Counted from the first letter of the stretch, positions 1 to 10,838 are shown. The stretch: DNA of 64,000 nt from CAVVUF01 sp963751425 (GCA_963751425.1 CAVVUF010000002.1:558001-622000), one strand, 5' to 3'. Numbers and translations: made by a program. The notes: generated by a model not told the origin, from the letters alone.

Positions 1-1432
1 GGGACAACCCCAACGTCTTCCAGATCTGCACCCTCAACCAGACCGTCTCCGAGATGAAGAAGCGCCAGGAGATCGGGCGCGGCCTGCGCCTGGCGGTCGA
101 CCAGGAGGGCGAGCGCGTCTTCGACGACGAAGTCAACATCCTCACGGTGATCGCCAACGAGAGCTACCAGTCCTACGCCGCCACGCTGCAAAGCGAGTAC
201 GTGAGAGCGGCGATGCCGCGCCGCCGCACGCCGCGGCGACGCCTCCAAGACAACCGCTCAGCGCAACGAGCAGATTTACTCTAAGCCCAGGCTTTCCGCG
301 ATTTCTGGGCCAAGCTGCAGCGTCAAACGACCTACCAATCCAGTGGATACCCCAGCTCTGATCCAGGCTTGCGTCGAGCGCATCAACAACCAGCCCACCC
401 CCCAGGCCGTGATCGTCGTCGAAAAGGGCAAATTCGTGGTCACCGAATTCAACTTGAAGCTGGAGTCGGTCACCGGCAACAAATGCCGTATCCAGGTCAT
501 CCGACGCGATACCGAAGGCGAGGAAACCGACCTTCCCAATACCTATGCGCGAGAAGGCCGACCTGGCCGAAGAACTGCACGATGAGCGGCTGCGCGGCTT
601 CAAGATCGTCAAGATCGAGGAGGATGGCGGCAGACTCCTGTGTCACCTTCTCGAATGGCGAGATCCTTTACCTCGACACTCCCAAGGTCTTCCAGAGCGA
701 GCGGGCCAGAAGGTAAGCGAACGAACGTGTTGGCTCCCAAAGAGACCTACCCGGTGCCCAACCTGATCGACCGCGCCGCCAAGGAAACCGGCCTGACCCG
801 CCCGACGATCAACCAGATCTTCAAGGGCCTGAGCGACCGGAAGAAGCAATCCATCTTCGCCAACCCCGAAGGCTTTGCGGGTATGTTCATCACGCGAGAT
901 CAACAATGCCCTGGCCGATCATGTGGCCGAGCGGATCCAATTCCAGGTGGATCAAGCCGCCCTGGATTGGGGCTATGATCTGGATGATCTCTTCCCGCCT
1001 CTCAAGGTTTTCCCCCAGAAAGAGCTGATAGACTCCGGTGAGGCTGGCTTATACGATCAGACCCAGATCGATTCGGATGTCGAGAAACGCTTTGTGGAAC
1101 ACCGCTTGCTGGTGGATGACCAGGTCGTCTTCTACTTCAAATTTCCACCCTCCTTCAAAATCCAGTTTCCTAAGGTGATCGGCAATTACAACCCGGATTG
1201 GGGGATCGCCCGTTTGGACCCGGACGGAAAGCTCATCTTGGAATTGGTGCGAGAGACGAAGGGCAGCGAAGATTTGGCGACGCTGCAATTCCCGCAAGAG
1301 AAACGCAAGATAATCTGCGCCAGGAAGCACTTCAACGCAATTGGGATCGATTACCGGGTGGTGTTGGATAGCTCTCTGGAGTGGTGGAAACCGGAAGATC
1401 AGGCACCATTGCAAGAACGATTGATGCCATAA
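1..1432 (+). pseudogene. Type III restriction enzyme Res subunit, C-terminal part, frameshifted
   Basis: The window opens inside a helicase-type Res subunit. Residues encoded near 54-200 contain the SF2 motif VI region (QEIGRGLRL) and a typical downstream segment ending in SYQSYAATLQ. The C-terminal endonuclease domain is encoded at about 875-1432 and shows the PD-(D/E)xK pattern of type III Res proteins: NPDWGIA near 1190-1210, then ELVRETKGS near 1240-1265. The protein is spread over at least four frame segments (about 1-200, 300-560, 545-640 and 700-900, then 875-1432), so it cannot be made as written. Res provides ATP-dependent translocation and cleavage together with a Mod methyltransferase, which is not in view. 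It may be a genuine pseudogene or a cluster of indel errors. Confidence 0.8.
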
Positions 1433-1492
1433 TGAGGGATTGCGAAAAGTTTGACCTATTGACCATTCATGATACCGAGAGGGGATTCCTTA

Positions 1493-4400
1493 GTGACCAA
1501 CCTTCACCTTAGCCCTACCACACTGAGCCAGTATATCCGCCTGGAGAACTGTGAGCGCTACCTGCGCTTCCGATTGGTGCCGGAGGACGAAAAACGTTTG
1601 GAGAAAAAATGGGGTTTAACCATCCAACCCCTGACGCCCCTCCTAAAAGATCTGGCCTGGAATTCGAGGAGAATATTGTCGAGAAACTGGCTGCGCGCGG
1701 CGAGCAAGTAATCAACCTCAAAGATAAGGATTTTTCTGAAACCATCAGGATTTTCCAGGAAGTAAAAAGACCGACGATTTTGTATCAGCCGACTCTGGAA
1801 GCGCCCATTGGTGATTATTCCTGCTCTGGTCAAGGGGATATCATTCGCTTATCGAGAGATACTCGAAACCAACTGCATGTTCTTATTGTAGACATCAAAG
1901 CCACCAAGCAGGAAAAAACTGAGCACCGGGTACAGGTGGCCGCCTATGCCAAGATGGTTCAACACCTGGCAACTTCACAGAACATTGCCGTGGCGGAGAT
2001 CCAGGGGGCCATCTTGACGCAGCAGGAAGATGGCAGTTACCCGGTCATCAACTTAGATATTCCCACATTTGATCTGGATACCTACCTGACGATCATCGAC
2101 CGCCTGGTAGTCATGAACGGTTCGGTGGTCAATCGGGTCTGCAAGCAACCTTTCGAGGCTTGTTTCTATCACCTGAACTACAAATGTGACGGCTGCTTAT
2201 ACAATTCTATTTGCATGTACGATTTAGCGGAACGGCTCGATCTGTGCTTGACGCCCCAGATCACCGCCGTGGAGAAGCGGGTACTGAACGAAGCCGGGGT
2301 GCAGACAATCAAGCAGCTGGCATCCCTGATGGATTACCCACCCGAAGGACAGTATGTCATGCAGCCTTCGCCCGCGCAGCAAAGCATCTTGGATATCCTG
2401 AAGAACCGCTGGCCGGTGGCCCCCAACCTGCCCTTCCTGGTGCAGAGGGCAAAAGGCGCTATGCGCAATTTCGACCGCTCCACCGACTATCGCCCGATCA
2501 TTTTCGGCTCACCCTTCGGCAACCTGCCAAGTGACGAGCGCTACCCCGACCTGGTGAAGGTATTCTTCGATGCACAGCGCGATTACCTGCAAAACCGCTT
2601 GTACCTGGTCAGCGCGCTGGTCTCGGGAAGGCGAGGGCAGAAGGTGATTGTGTGTTGTGCGGATCAACCACCCACAGATAAGATCGAAGGCGAGTTGTTA
2701 ATCGGTTGGGTGAAGCAGGTTGTGACCGCGGCGCGGGAGGTCTCTCCAAGAGAAGATGTTCCCGTTCATCTTTATTGTTATAACCGTTACGATCAGAAAG
2801 TCCTGCTGGAAGCTTTGAAACGCCACCTGGGCGAGGTGGCAGCCATTCCGGCCTTCTTCGATTTGATGACCCAGAGCCCGGCTTTGACCCAGCCGATGAT
2901 CTCCTTCCTTTCAGATGAAGTCAGCGAGCGGTGGAACATGGGGCGGATATGTATGCCGCTTCACGATGCTTCCCGGTATATGAAGTTCGACTGGCAGGAT
3001 GAACAGTATGCTTATTTCAGCTTGTTCCGGGCGAGGATGTTCGATAACCGCCGCAATGTCGTGCGTTTGCCCAACAGAGCCATTGCACGGCTGACTGATG
3101 AGGAAGCCCGGGCTCACCCAGGTTACCTTACAATTGAAGCTGCCAGCCGGTTCAACTCCCAAATTCCATTGGAATATGTTTATGCTGCCTGGAACTGCTT
3201 GCCGGAAGACAAAGAAGATTTAAAGCTGTTGGGGCCGTTCCGTAAGGTCAATCTCGATATCCTAAAAAAGTTCGCCGGCATGCGCGTGAAAGCTCTGGCA
3301 CACATCGAAGGGAAAATAAACAAATCGATAAAGGTCGAAAAAGAAGCACTTCACCTTCCCACGATTTTTCAAATGGAGGAAACACTCAGCCTGCCGCGCA
3401 GCTTGACCGAGTTTGTTTACATGGAGCATCATACTTCGCTCCAGGGGCATTTATTGACTTATAGCCTATCGATCGACCGCCGGACACAGTCGGGCTTAGC
3501 GATGCTATTGCGTTTTAATCAAAAGGCAGAGGGTGATCTTTATGAGTTCACCCCAGAATTTGGCGCATTGGGGTTGGACCCAGAGATGACGATCAATTCC
3601 TGCAAGGTCAAGGAGGGGGATTGGGTGGTGGCCAATCCACTTCGACCACCTCTTTCCGCAAACCAGATCAAGCATGGCAGGCTGGCGGTCGTCGAAAGGA
3701 TCAGCAAGGAATTGGTCAGACTCCAGTTGATGGGATTTACCTTCAAGAATGGCAATTTCCGTTATTTTCATAAAAATACGATGAGCCCTGAAGCCGGGGA
3801 GTTGTATACCATCGACCCGATGAGCGACGACCTGAACGCAGATAAGACCCTGGAGGCGCTCGAGCACACACACAATAACCTGTTTTTCCAGTGGCTTCTC
3901 TCCAAACCAGAAAACCGAACATCTCCGATTAAGGAAAAAGAATTTTTTACGCAATTTGTCAATTATGTGGATGCACTGCTCAAGAACCGCAGGCGGAGCT
4001 TGACACAACGGCAGCGCGAGACGATCGGTGGGTACTTTGAAAATCCGCTCCTGCTCGTGCAGGGTCCGCCGGGCACCGGGAAAAGCTACACGCTGGCCTG
4101 GGCAATTCTGGCGCGAATTGCGGCGAAGTCAGTGCAGGGAAAGCCCTGCCGGGTGTTGATCTCCTGTAAAACGCACAATGCGATCAAGGTCGTCTTGAAA
4201 GCTCTGGTCGATGCGCAGAATCAGGTCGGTGGTTTTGCACCGCCGCAAATGGGAGGGCAGGCGATCTTTGGAACGAAGATTTTTAAGATCGTCAATGATG
4301 CCTTGGACGATGTTCCGAGTGGGGTACAGCCTTTAAATGTTTACACCCAAAGAGCTTCTCTAGAAAACAAACTCTCAGAGTATTATTTCGTCATCGGTGC

Positions 4401-5391
4401 CACATCTGGAGGAGCCTTTAACCTGATGAAATACCGGGATTTGGGCGGAAACAAGGTGGATTGGACCGCCAAGCCTTTTGACCTGGTCGTGATCGATGAA
4501 GCCTCGCAAGCAAGCTTGCCTGAAGGCGTACTGGCTGGAGCTTTTTTGAAACCGGAAGGTCAGATGATCGTGGTGGGCGACCACCGGCAAATGCCCCCCA
4601 TCATCGCTCATCCCTGGAAGGAAGAGCAGAAGCGATCCGTTATTGAGGAACGCCCTTACATCTCGTTATTCGAATCGCTGGTCGAAAGGGACTTCCCCTG
4701 CGTTCGGTTGGATGAAAGCTTCCGGCTGCACGAGGAGATTGCGGAATTCCTGCGGGAGAATATTTACTCAAAAGATGGCATCGATTTCCACTCAAAGCGT
4801 AAGGAATTGATCCCACAAATTCCGCCCCTTACTAATTATGTGGATGTCGTTCTCAACCCGAATTACCCGATTGTCGTTATCGAACACTCTGAGCAAGCTT
4901 CGCAGCAATACAACCTGGTTGAGCTTGAATTGATTCGCCCATTGATTGATGCTTGCATTCGTCACCTGAGCCTGGACGGGCGGAATGGGATTGGCATCGT
5001 GGTTCCACACCGGGCACAAAAAACGCTCTTACGGGCTGCTTATCCTGACCTGGCAGAAGTCAACTCGATCGATACCGTGGAGCGTTTTCAGGGGGATGAG
5101 CGGGATGTGATCATCGTATCTGCCACAGCCTCTGATCCAGACTATGTGCGCAACGAGGCTGATTTCTTACTCAATCTCAATCGCCTGAACGTTGCCATTT
5201 CCAGGCCGCGCAAGAAATTAATCGTGATTGCTTCTCAATCGGTGGTCGATCTCCTGATATCAGATTTGGATATTTTTGAAAATGCGGTCATCTGGAAGCG
5301 GTTGTATTACCACTACACCCCAACGGTATTGGCAAGTTTCAACATGAACGGATATCACGTTGATGTTCGGGGAAGAAAAGCAAAACAATAG
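1493..5391 (+). CDS. RecB-like nuclease fused to SF1 (Dna2/UPF1-type) helicase
   Basis: About 1,300 residues. The likely start is GTG 1493 after a GAGAGGGG ribosome binding site. The first ~50 residues are in another frame, and a one-base shift near 1645-1650 (AAAA run) joins them to the long frame open from 1609. The N-terminal part has a RecB/Cas4-type nuclease with VDIKATK and a downstream QVAAYA motif (near 1890-1945), followed by a cysteine cluster (CKQPFEAC, CDGCLYNSIC; about 2140-2215) that resembles the 4Fe-4S clamp of such nucleases. The C-terminal part is an SF1 helicase: GPPGTGKS (near 4065), VVIDEAS (near 4485), VGDHRQMPP, DTVERFQGDE and LNVAISRPRK. Proteins of this build process DNA ends or act in defence. 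It lies 60 bp after the type III restriction gene, which hints at a defence context. The helicase assignment is secure; the biological role is inferred. Confidence 0.85.
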
Positions 5392-5556
5392 GTCTTCCAA
5401 AGAAAACCCAACAGCTTACAATCTGATTCATGCCAGCCCCATTCGTGGCCGGTCCCGAAACTGCCAGCGCTGGTATAGTTCGCCCGATCCTGTCATAATA
5501 AACCGCCTCCGCCGCCAGGCGGTGCAGTTATACCGCAGGCCGTAAAAAATACTAAA

Positions 5557-5599
5557 CTTACAGACTTACAATCTTAAATTGGGGGTGTAAGTCTGTAAG
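5557..5599. repeat. Perfect 14-bp inverted repeat downstream of the helicase gene
   Basis: The arms CTTACAGACTTACA (5557-5570) and TGTAAGTCTGTAAG (5586-5599) are exactly complementary, separated by 15 bases. There is no strong T-run on either side, so it is at best a weak terminator. It could also be a protein-binding site or a small repeat. Confidence 0.6.
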
Positions 5600-5636
5600 C
5601 TTGGATGGCCATACATATTTCTGATATTTATTCAGT

Positions 5637-5995
5637 TCACTTCATATCCGCCTCTTGTCCTTTTTCGTGTCTTTCGTGTGGTTCGTGGTTGAGAAACTTC
5701 CCATCCAGCACTCCCCATTCGTGGATTTCGGGATGCTCTGATTCGTGGATAGCCTGTCCCTCCCCAGCCGCGCTGCAGGGTTTCTTCGTCGGCCCAACCC
5801 GCCTCCTCAGAAAGACAAACCGGAGATGTTTATTTCGTGCCTTTCGCGGTTCTTTCGCGGATTTCGTGTTCCAGATTGCTTTTTTAAATCCCATCCGTGT
5901 TCATCCGCATGTATCCGTGAGCTTCTTTTCCATGTACTTGCTCTGCTCAAAAATCTCCGCGCTCTCCCTCTGCTTCGCCTCTCCGCGTTAATCTT
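5637..5995. repeat. Intergenic TTCGTG/TTCGCG-rich repeat stretch
   Basis: About 360 bases between two genes are built from variants of TTTCGTG, TTCGTGG, TTTCGCGG and ATCCGTG. Read on the minus strand they give a spurious peptide with HEPHERHE and HESEHPEIHE. I know this type of low-complexity intergenic sequence from many environmental bacterial genomes. It is not a gene. The function is unknown. Confidence 0.6.
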
Positions 5996-7124
5996 TTATG
6001 GTTTAAGCACCTCCAGGATCTCCCTCCCATACCGCCTCAGCCTCCACGGCGTATCCTGCAAGAGCTCCTCCAGCTCTGCCTCCGTCTGTGGATTTTTCCC
6101 CGCCAGCGCCGTCATCAAATCCTTTGGCAGCACCACATCCGACTCAACCCCCATCGCCTGCCCGGTTGCCTTTCGCCACTGGCGCAGCTTCTCCAGCCTC
6201 ACCATAAATTGCTTCGTCCGGGCGCTGCGAGCGCGGCAGGTGCACCGGCTTTGCCGCCAACCCGCTGCGCACCGCCTCCAGCAGCCCTCTCCCGTGCCGG
6301 TCGATCTGCCCCCTGGTCATCCCATCCACGCTTCTTAGCTCATCCAGGCTCTTCGGGCAAGTCATCGCAATTTCCAGCAGCGTTTTATCGCCGATCACCT
6401 TGAACAGCGGCCGGTCCACCTGCCTGGCCACCCGCTCGCGGTATGCCCTCAGCCGCAGCAGCACCGTATATTCCTGTGGTCGCAGGTCGCGCTCCCCTTT
6501 GATCCCGCGCCGCGCCCCCTCCTCTTCATCCGCCTCCCCCCATTCCATCTTGCTCATCCGTTCAAAATCCTCTGCCGCCAGCTCCCACAGCCCGCTCGTC
6601 TGCAGGTCATCCAGCAAGCGTTCCCGCAGCGGGATCAGAAAATGCGTATCCATGCGCGCATAGTCCAGCAGGTCCTGCGGCAGCGGGCGTTGGCCCCAGT
6701 TGGCGCGCTGGTGCTTCTTATCCACCTTCGTGCCAAACTCTGCCTCCAAGATCGCTCCCAGCCCCAGGGTGCTGCGCCCCAAGATGCGCAGGCTTAGCAT
6801 CGTATCGAAAAGGTTGCACACCTGGAACCCAAAATCCCTGTGCAGGCAGATCAGGTCGTACTCCGCTGCGTGGAACACCTTCACAATCTCCGGGCTGGCG
6901 AAGATCCCTTCCAGCGCCGATAAGTCCCTCACCGCCAGCGGGTCAACCAGGTAATCCCTCTCCCGCGTGGAAAATTGGATCAGGCACACCCGCTCCTGGT
7001 AAGCGTACAGGCTGTTGGATTCTGTATCCACTGCCAACACAGGCTGGTTGGCGAATTCTTGGGCCAGGCTTCTCAAATCCCCTTGCTTGGTGATCAGGCT
7101 TGCTTCGGTCAAGACATAATTCAT
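5996..7124 (-). CDS. rnd: Ribonuclease D-like 3'-5' exonuclease with HRDC domains
   Basis: About 375 residues when reconstructed. The first ~306 residues read from 7124, and the last ~65 residues lie in another frame at 5996-6205; one indel near 6200 joins them. The DEDD exonuclease motifs are visible: VDTESNSLY (D and E), FHAAEYDL and YARMDTHF. HRDC-type helical domains follow (RLRAYRERVARQVDRP...; second copy LEKLRQWRKATGQAMG in the shifted tail). RNase D trims the 3' ends of tRNA and other stable RNAs. The gene abuts the acetyltransferase gene upstream by a few bases. The shift falls between the two HRDC domains, so even the truncated product keeps the catalytic domain. Confidence 0.88.
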
Positions 7125-7131
7125 GCGGATA

Positions 7132-7569
7132 TTATAAACGGATTTTCCCCATCACCAGGGCATCTTCGCCGTCCTGGTAATAGCGCTGCCAGGTGCCCGT
7201 GATGTCATACCCGAACTTCCGGTACATCCGGATCGCCGTTTCGTTCGTGGCCCGCACGCACAGCTTGATGCTCGGCGATGGCAGCAGTTTTTCACACGCT
7301 TCCAAGAGCTGCGCGCCGATCCCCTGCCCGCGGTACTCCGGCAGCACCCCGATCGTTGCAATCCAGGAGACTTTTTCATGCTCCCTGATATCTCCCGCGA
7401 TAAAGCCGATCATGCGCCCAGCATGATCGGCTTTCAATCGGATCACATTCGGAAAGGTGAGCACGCCCACCAGGTCCAGCAGCGGCCAGGCATCCAGCGG
7501 AAAACAGATTTTCTCCAGGTTCCGCAGTTGGCCCAGGTCGCGCCAGTTGGCTGGCTCAATCGTTATCGC
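7132..7569 (-). CDS. GNAT family N-acetyltransferase (RimI-like)
   Basis: The segment below 7470 is a typical GNAT core: IATIGVLPEYRGQGIGAQLL carries the acetyl-CoA-binding Q/RxxGxG/A loop, and NETAIRMYRKFGY is the conserved C-terminal motif. The reading frame upstream of the GTG at 7470 stays open and codes for GNAT-like sequence (ITIEPANWRDLGQLRNLEKI) up to about 7569, but it has no ATG, GTG or TTG there. Either a rare start codon is used or the start was lost by an indel. It lies directly after the slipin gene on the same strand and may share its transcript. The substrate is not predictable. Confidence 0.75.
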   Translation of the reverse strand, partial: AITIEPANWRDLGQLRNLEKICFPLDAWPLLDLVGVLTFPNVIRLKADHAGRMIGFIAGDIREHEKVSWIATIGVLPEYRGQGIGAQLLEACEKLLPSPSIKLCVRATNETAIRMYRKFGYDITGTWQRYYQDGEDALVMGKIRL

Positions 7570-7577
7570 TTCGGGAC

Positions 7578-8477
7578 CTATTTTTCAAACCCCTTGAGAA
7601 AGCTGCTCAGCATGGTGCTGAATTCCATGGGGAAGATATACTTCGTTGAAGGTGAGGTGCCGATCGCCTTCAGGGTATCGAAATACTGCAGGGTCATCGT
7701 CTTCTGGTCCACGGTCGAAGCGCTGGCATAGATGCGCTCCAACGCTGACGCGAAACCTTCCGCCCGCAAGAGCTGCGCCTGCTTTTGCCCTTCAGCGCTC
7801 AAGATGGCTGACTGCTTCTCACCCTCTGCCCGCAAGATGGCGGATTGCTTCTCGCCCTCTGCCACGTTGATCGCCGCCTCGCGCGTTCCCGTAAACTCGG
7901 TCACCACCGCTCGTCGAATGCGTTCTGCCGACATCTGCCGGTTCATTGCATCCTGCACGTCGCGTGGCGGGATGATCTCGCGGATTTCCACGTTGGTCAC
8001 CTTGACGCCCCAGCGCTCGGTCACTTCGTCCAGGCGTGTCCGCAGCAGGGTGTTGATGTGCTCCCGCTCAGAGAGCACCTCGTCCAACGACATGCTCCCA
8101 ATCACCGCCCGCAGGGTGGTGGTGGCCATGCCTTGCGCCGCGGATTCAAAGTTTCCAACCTGAAGCACACTTTGAGTGGGGTCCAAAATTTTGTAATACC
8201 ATAAGAAATCGATACTGATAGGTGCGTTGTCTTTTGTGATTGATGTCTGGTGGGGGATCTCACGCACTTGCTCTCGTAAATCTTGTTTGACAGCCCGGTC
8301 GACCACAGGAATCAGAAGGACAAGTCCAGGCCCTTTGGAACCGACACAACGGCCCAGCCGGAAGACCACCAAGCGTTGGTATTCAGACACAATGCGGATA
8401 GCACTGCCTATGAATATTACTATTCCCAGTAGGATAAATCCAACCAGGCACAATACTACAGTACTCGTTGCGTTCAT
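7578..8477 (-). CDS. SPFH/stomatin (slipin)-like membrane protein
   Basis: 299 residues. One N-terminal membrane segment (about residues 8-30) is followed by the SPFH core (SEYQRLVVFRLGR, then GPGLVLLIPVVD) and the conserved EIREIIPPRDVQDAMNRQMSAER stretch of slipins (residues about 160-185). Near residue 210 a short tandem repeat AEGEKQSAIL occurs twice and then degenerates to AEGQKQAQLL, a coiled-coil that drives oligomerisation. Such proteins form membrane microdomain scaffolds. The NfeD-type gene lies 85 bp upstream on the same strand, and slipin and NfeD genes are classic operon partners. Confidence 0.92.
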   Translation of the reverse strand: MNATSTVVLCLVGFILLGIVIFIGSAIRIVSEYQRLVVFRLGRCVGSKGPGLVLLIPVVDRAVKQDLREQVREIPHQTSITKDNAPISIDFLWYYKILDPTQSVLQVGNFESAAQGMATTTLRAVIGSMSLDEVLSEREHINTLLRTRLDEVTERWGVKVTNVEIREIIPPRDVQDAMNRQMSAERIRRAVVTEFTGTREAAINVAEGEKQSAILRAEGEKQSAILSAEGQKQAQLLRAEGFASALERIYASASTVDQKTMTLQYFDTLKAIGTSPSTKYIFPMEFSTMLSSFLKGFEK

Positions 8478-8562
8478 AACCTTACTCCTCTCAAAAAGTT
8501 TTTATTCAGACCGGTTTGAGTCAGCCTGCAAGTACACAGGTTTAATAGCCTCTTCAGATGTG

Positions 8563-9159
8563 CTAATCGACCTGCTCAACCACTAAAACAAACCCATCTC
8601 GGTTCACAACACGAATCTTGGCACCGATTGGGATGTGGTTTTCACAGCGCGCACTCCACAGCTCTCCATCTACTTGTACAGAACCTTCATTTTCTATCTC
8701 ACTCTTAGCCTCACCCAGCATGCCGATGAGTTTCCCTGTATCGTGAACCGGTTTCCTTTTATCTGCCTCAAGCGCTTTCGTCGCAACGACCCACAGGAAA
8801 AGTCCGGACAGGATTGAGACGATGATGGCCAGGAAAGGATTAACGGCTGGGCTCCAAGGGGTTTCCCCTTGGAACAAAAAGATCGAGCCGATGATCATAG
8901 AGGCAATGGCAATTACCAGGTAGATCAGCTTCTTGGATTGCCGGACTGCGATGACGAAAGGGATGACTCCTACTGCCCAGATCACAAGCGCCCACGGGTT
9001 GAAGGGCAGGTTATAAATCCCCCATCCAGCCAGGAGTAATAGAAAAAGTGCCCCCAGTTCCAGCACACCCGTTCCCGGTGCAAGGATCGCCAAGATCAAT
9101 AGAATAGTGCCCGAAACCAGTAATAGATAGGCGACATTGGGATTTAATAAGATTTCCAT
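8563..9159 (-). CDS. NfeD family membrane protein
   Basis: 198 residues with four or five hydrophobic segments, then a soluble C-terminal domain (about residues 140-198) with the OB-fold pattern of NfeD: GKLIGMLGEAKSEIENEGSVQVDGELW and a final VVNRDGFVLVVEQ. This is the short form without the ClpP-like serine protease domain. NfeD partners with slipin/SPFH proteins, and the slipin gene follows directly downstream. The pair probably affects membrane organisation or membrane-protein quality control. Confidence 0.9.
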   Translation of the reverse strand: MEILLNPNVAYLLLVSGTILLILAILAPGTGVLELGALFLLLLAGWGIYNLPFNPWALVIWAVGVIPFVIAVRQSKKLIYLVIAIASMIIGSIFLFQGETPWSPAVNPFLAIIVSILSGLFLWVVATKALEADKRKPVHDTGKLIGMLGEAKSEIENEGSVQVDGELWSARCENHIPIGAKIRVVNRDGFVLVVEQVD

Positions 9160-9279
9160 ACTATTTACTCCCTTCTTGCAAATTCATTATACATCTACAT
9201 TCTTCTTAATGTATACGACTTGGCAGGGCATTTGGTTGCAGGAGAGAAGCGGTCAGCGTGGTATGATTAAGCGCAACCC

Positions 9280-9993
9280 ATGTACATTTATTCATTGCTC
9301 ATTGCGGTTGGTGTAATCCTGGGTCTTGCCTGGGCTGTTGTGGGTTTAAAAGACGAGCAAGCTGTGTGGGGGATTGACGCAAGTCTTGGGCTGCTGATTG
9401 GAAGCCTGGTTGGCAGCCGGATCATCTTTATTAGTTTCCATTGGGATTATTACCGGGCCCATCTCTCGGAGATACCTCAGGTGTGGGCTGGGGGTCTATC
9501 AGCGGTGGGCGCGTTGGCAGGGGGGCTGCTCGTTTGGATCATTTATGGAATTTGGAAACCCAAAGATTTTAAGGCCTTGGCAGGTCATTTCTTGCCATTG
9601 TTTATGCTCGTGGCCATAGCAGCCTGGCTGGGAAGTTGGATGGAGGGTGTCGCTTACGGGCCTCGCCTAAATATGGGTCGATGGGGCTTGCTGTCGCAGG
9701 ATGAATGGGGTAGCCTGGCGAAGCGCTTTCCTACTCAGCTCCTTGGAGCCGTTTTGACCTTGGGTTGGTTCTGGTTTATTGGTTCCTGGAAAAAGCCTAA
9801 AATACTCCTTCCGGGATGGCTGCCTGCTTGGGGATTCTTTGGAATTTGTTCCATTTTCACTGTTCTTACTTTCTTGCGCGCGGACCCTATGATTCATTGG
9901 CAAGGATTGCGTGTGGATACGTGGGGCGGGGTTTTTCTTATCGGCTGCTCGGCCATCTATCTCTTCTTTTATTGGAGCGTTAATCGGACATGA
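9280..9993 (+). CDS. Lgt-like polytopic membrane protein (prolipoprotein diacylglyceryl transferase family, divergent)
   Basis: 237 residues with about seven membrane segments. The order of motifs follows Lgt: GSLVGSRIIFI near residue 45, VWAGGLSAVGALAGG near residue 68 and GSWMEGVAYGP near residue 118. However the loop that holds the essential histidine in Lgt (HGG) reads SAVGA here, and the signature residues in the middle are also changed. It may therefore not carry out lipoprotein diacylglycerylation. It overlaps the nitrilase gene by four bases (ATGA), so the two are translationally coupled. This suggests a joint function, reminiscent of lipoprotein processing where a nitrilase domain forms part of Lnt. 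Confidence 0.65.
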   Translation: MYIYSLLIAVGVILGLAWAVVGLKDEQAVWGIDASLGLLIGSLVGSRIIFISFHWDYYRAHLSEIPQVWAGGLSAVGALAGGLLVWIIYGIWKPKDFKALAGHFLPLFMLVAIAAWLGSWMEGVAYGPRLNMGRWGLLSQDEWGSLAKRFPTQLLGAVLTLGWFWFIGSWKKPKILLPGWLPAWGFFGICSIFTVLTFLRADPMIHWQGLRVDTWGGVFLIGCSAIYLFFYWSVNRT

Positions 9994-10838
9994 AAATATC
10001 AATTGCACTTGCTCAAATGAATACCCGCTTGGGTAATGTTGAGGCGAACCTGGAAAAGCACCTCAGCTTGATTACTGATGCCCGCCGCTCTGGGGCGGAC
10101 CTGGTGATTTTTCCTGAGCTGTCGCTGACCGGTTATGTGTTGCAAGACCTGGCCTCGACAGTTTCACTCCAGGCTGTGCCAGATGATCCGGTCTTTAAAC
10201 CCTTGTTGGAGGCCAGCCGAGGAATTGACCTGATGGTTGGATTTGTCGAAGAGGACCATCGTCATCGCTTCTATATTGCCTCGGCATATCTTTCTGATGG
10301 CCAGGTGGTTCACGTGCACCATAAGGTGTATTTACCCACTTATGGATTATTTGATGAAGGCCGCTTCTTTGCCTGGGGAGATTCGATTCGGGCGTTTGAT
10401 ACGCGCTTCGGACGGATGGGTATCTTGATTTGTGAGGATTTCTGGCATGCCTCTCCACCTTACCTGCTGTGGTTGGACGGCGCGGATATCTTTCTCTTCG
10501 CGTCGGCTTCACCTGGCAGGGGCTTGAGCAATGAGCCGCAGTTAGAATCGGCGCGCTGGGTAGAGCATATCAACCGGGCTTATGCCAGCCTGTTTACTGC
10601 CTTTGTGGCACATGCCAACCGGGTTGGGTTCGAAGACGGTCTTAACTTTTGGGGGGGCTCCACTCTGTTCGATCCAAATGGGGAGCAGCTGGCTAAAGGA
10701 CCCTATCACAGCGAGGCGCTGACCCTGGCGGAGATGGATCTAAATCAACTTCACCGCACGCGCGCTCGCCTTCCCCTCCTGCGAGATGAGCGTACAGCCT
10801 TGGTGATGCGGGAAATGGAACGCATTATCAAGAAATAA
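9990..10838 (+). CDS. Carbon-nitrogen hydrolase (nitrilase superfamily amidase)
   Basis: 282 residues, a stand-alone nitrilase-fold domain. The catalytic triad is visible as E43 in FPELSLTGY, K112 in HHKVYLPTYG and C148 in ILICEDFWH. The sequence resembles the amidase domain of glutamine-dependent NAD synthetase (SLTGYVLQDL, KVYLPTYGLFDEGR), but the synthetase domain is absent. It probably hydrolyses an amide. The start overlaps the stop of the Lgt-like gene (ATGA). Substrate unknown. Confidence 0.88.
   Translation: MKISIALAQMNTRLGNVEANLEKHLSLITDARRSGADLVIFPELSLTGYVLQDLASTVSLQAVPDDPVFKPLLEASRGIDLMVGFVEEDHRHRFYIASAYLSDGQVVHVHHKVYLPTYGLFDEGRFFAWGDSIRAFDTRFGRMGILICEDFWHASPPYLLWLDGADIFLFASASPGRGLSNEPQLESARWVEHINRAYASLFTAFVAHANRVGFEDGLNFWGGSTLFDPNGEQLAKGPYHSEALTLAEMDLNQLHRTRARLPLLRDERTALVMREMERIIKK

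Noticed and set aside
5637..5894. Minus-strand open frame with HEPHERHE/HESEHPEIHE
   Set aside because: It is the translation of a low-complexity intergenic repeat, without ribosome binding site or domain.
8563..9159. NfeD-type ClpP-class protease
   Set aside because: The serine protease domain is missing; only the membrane and OB-fold parts are present.
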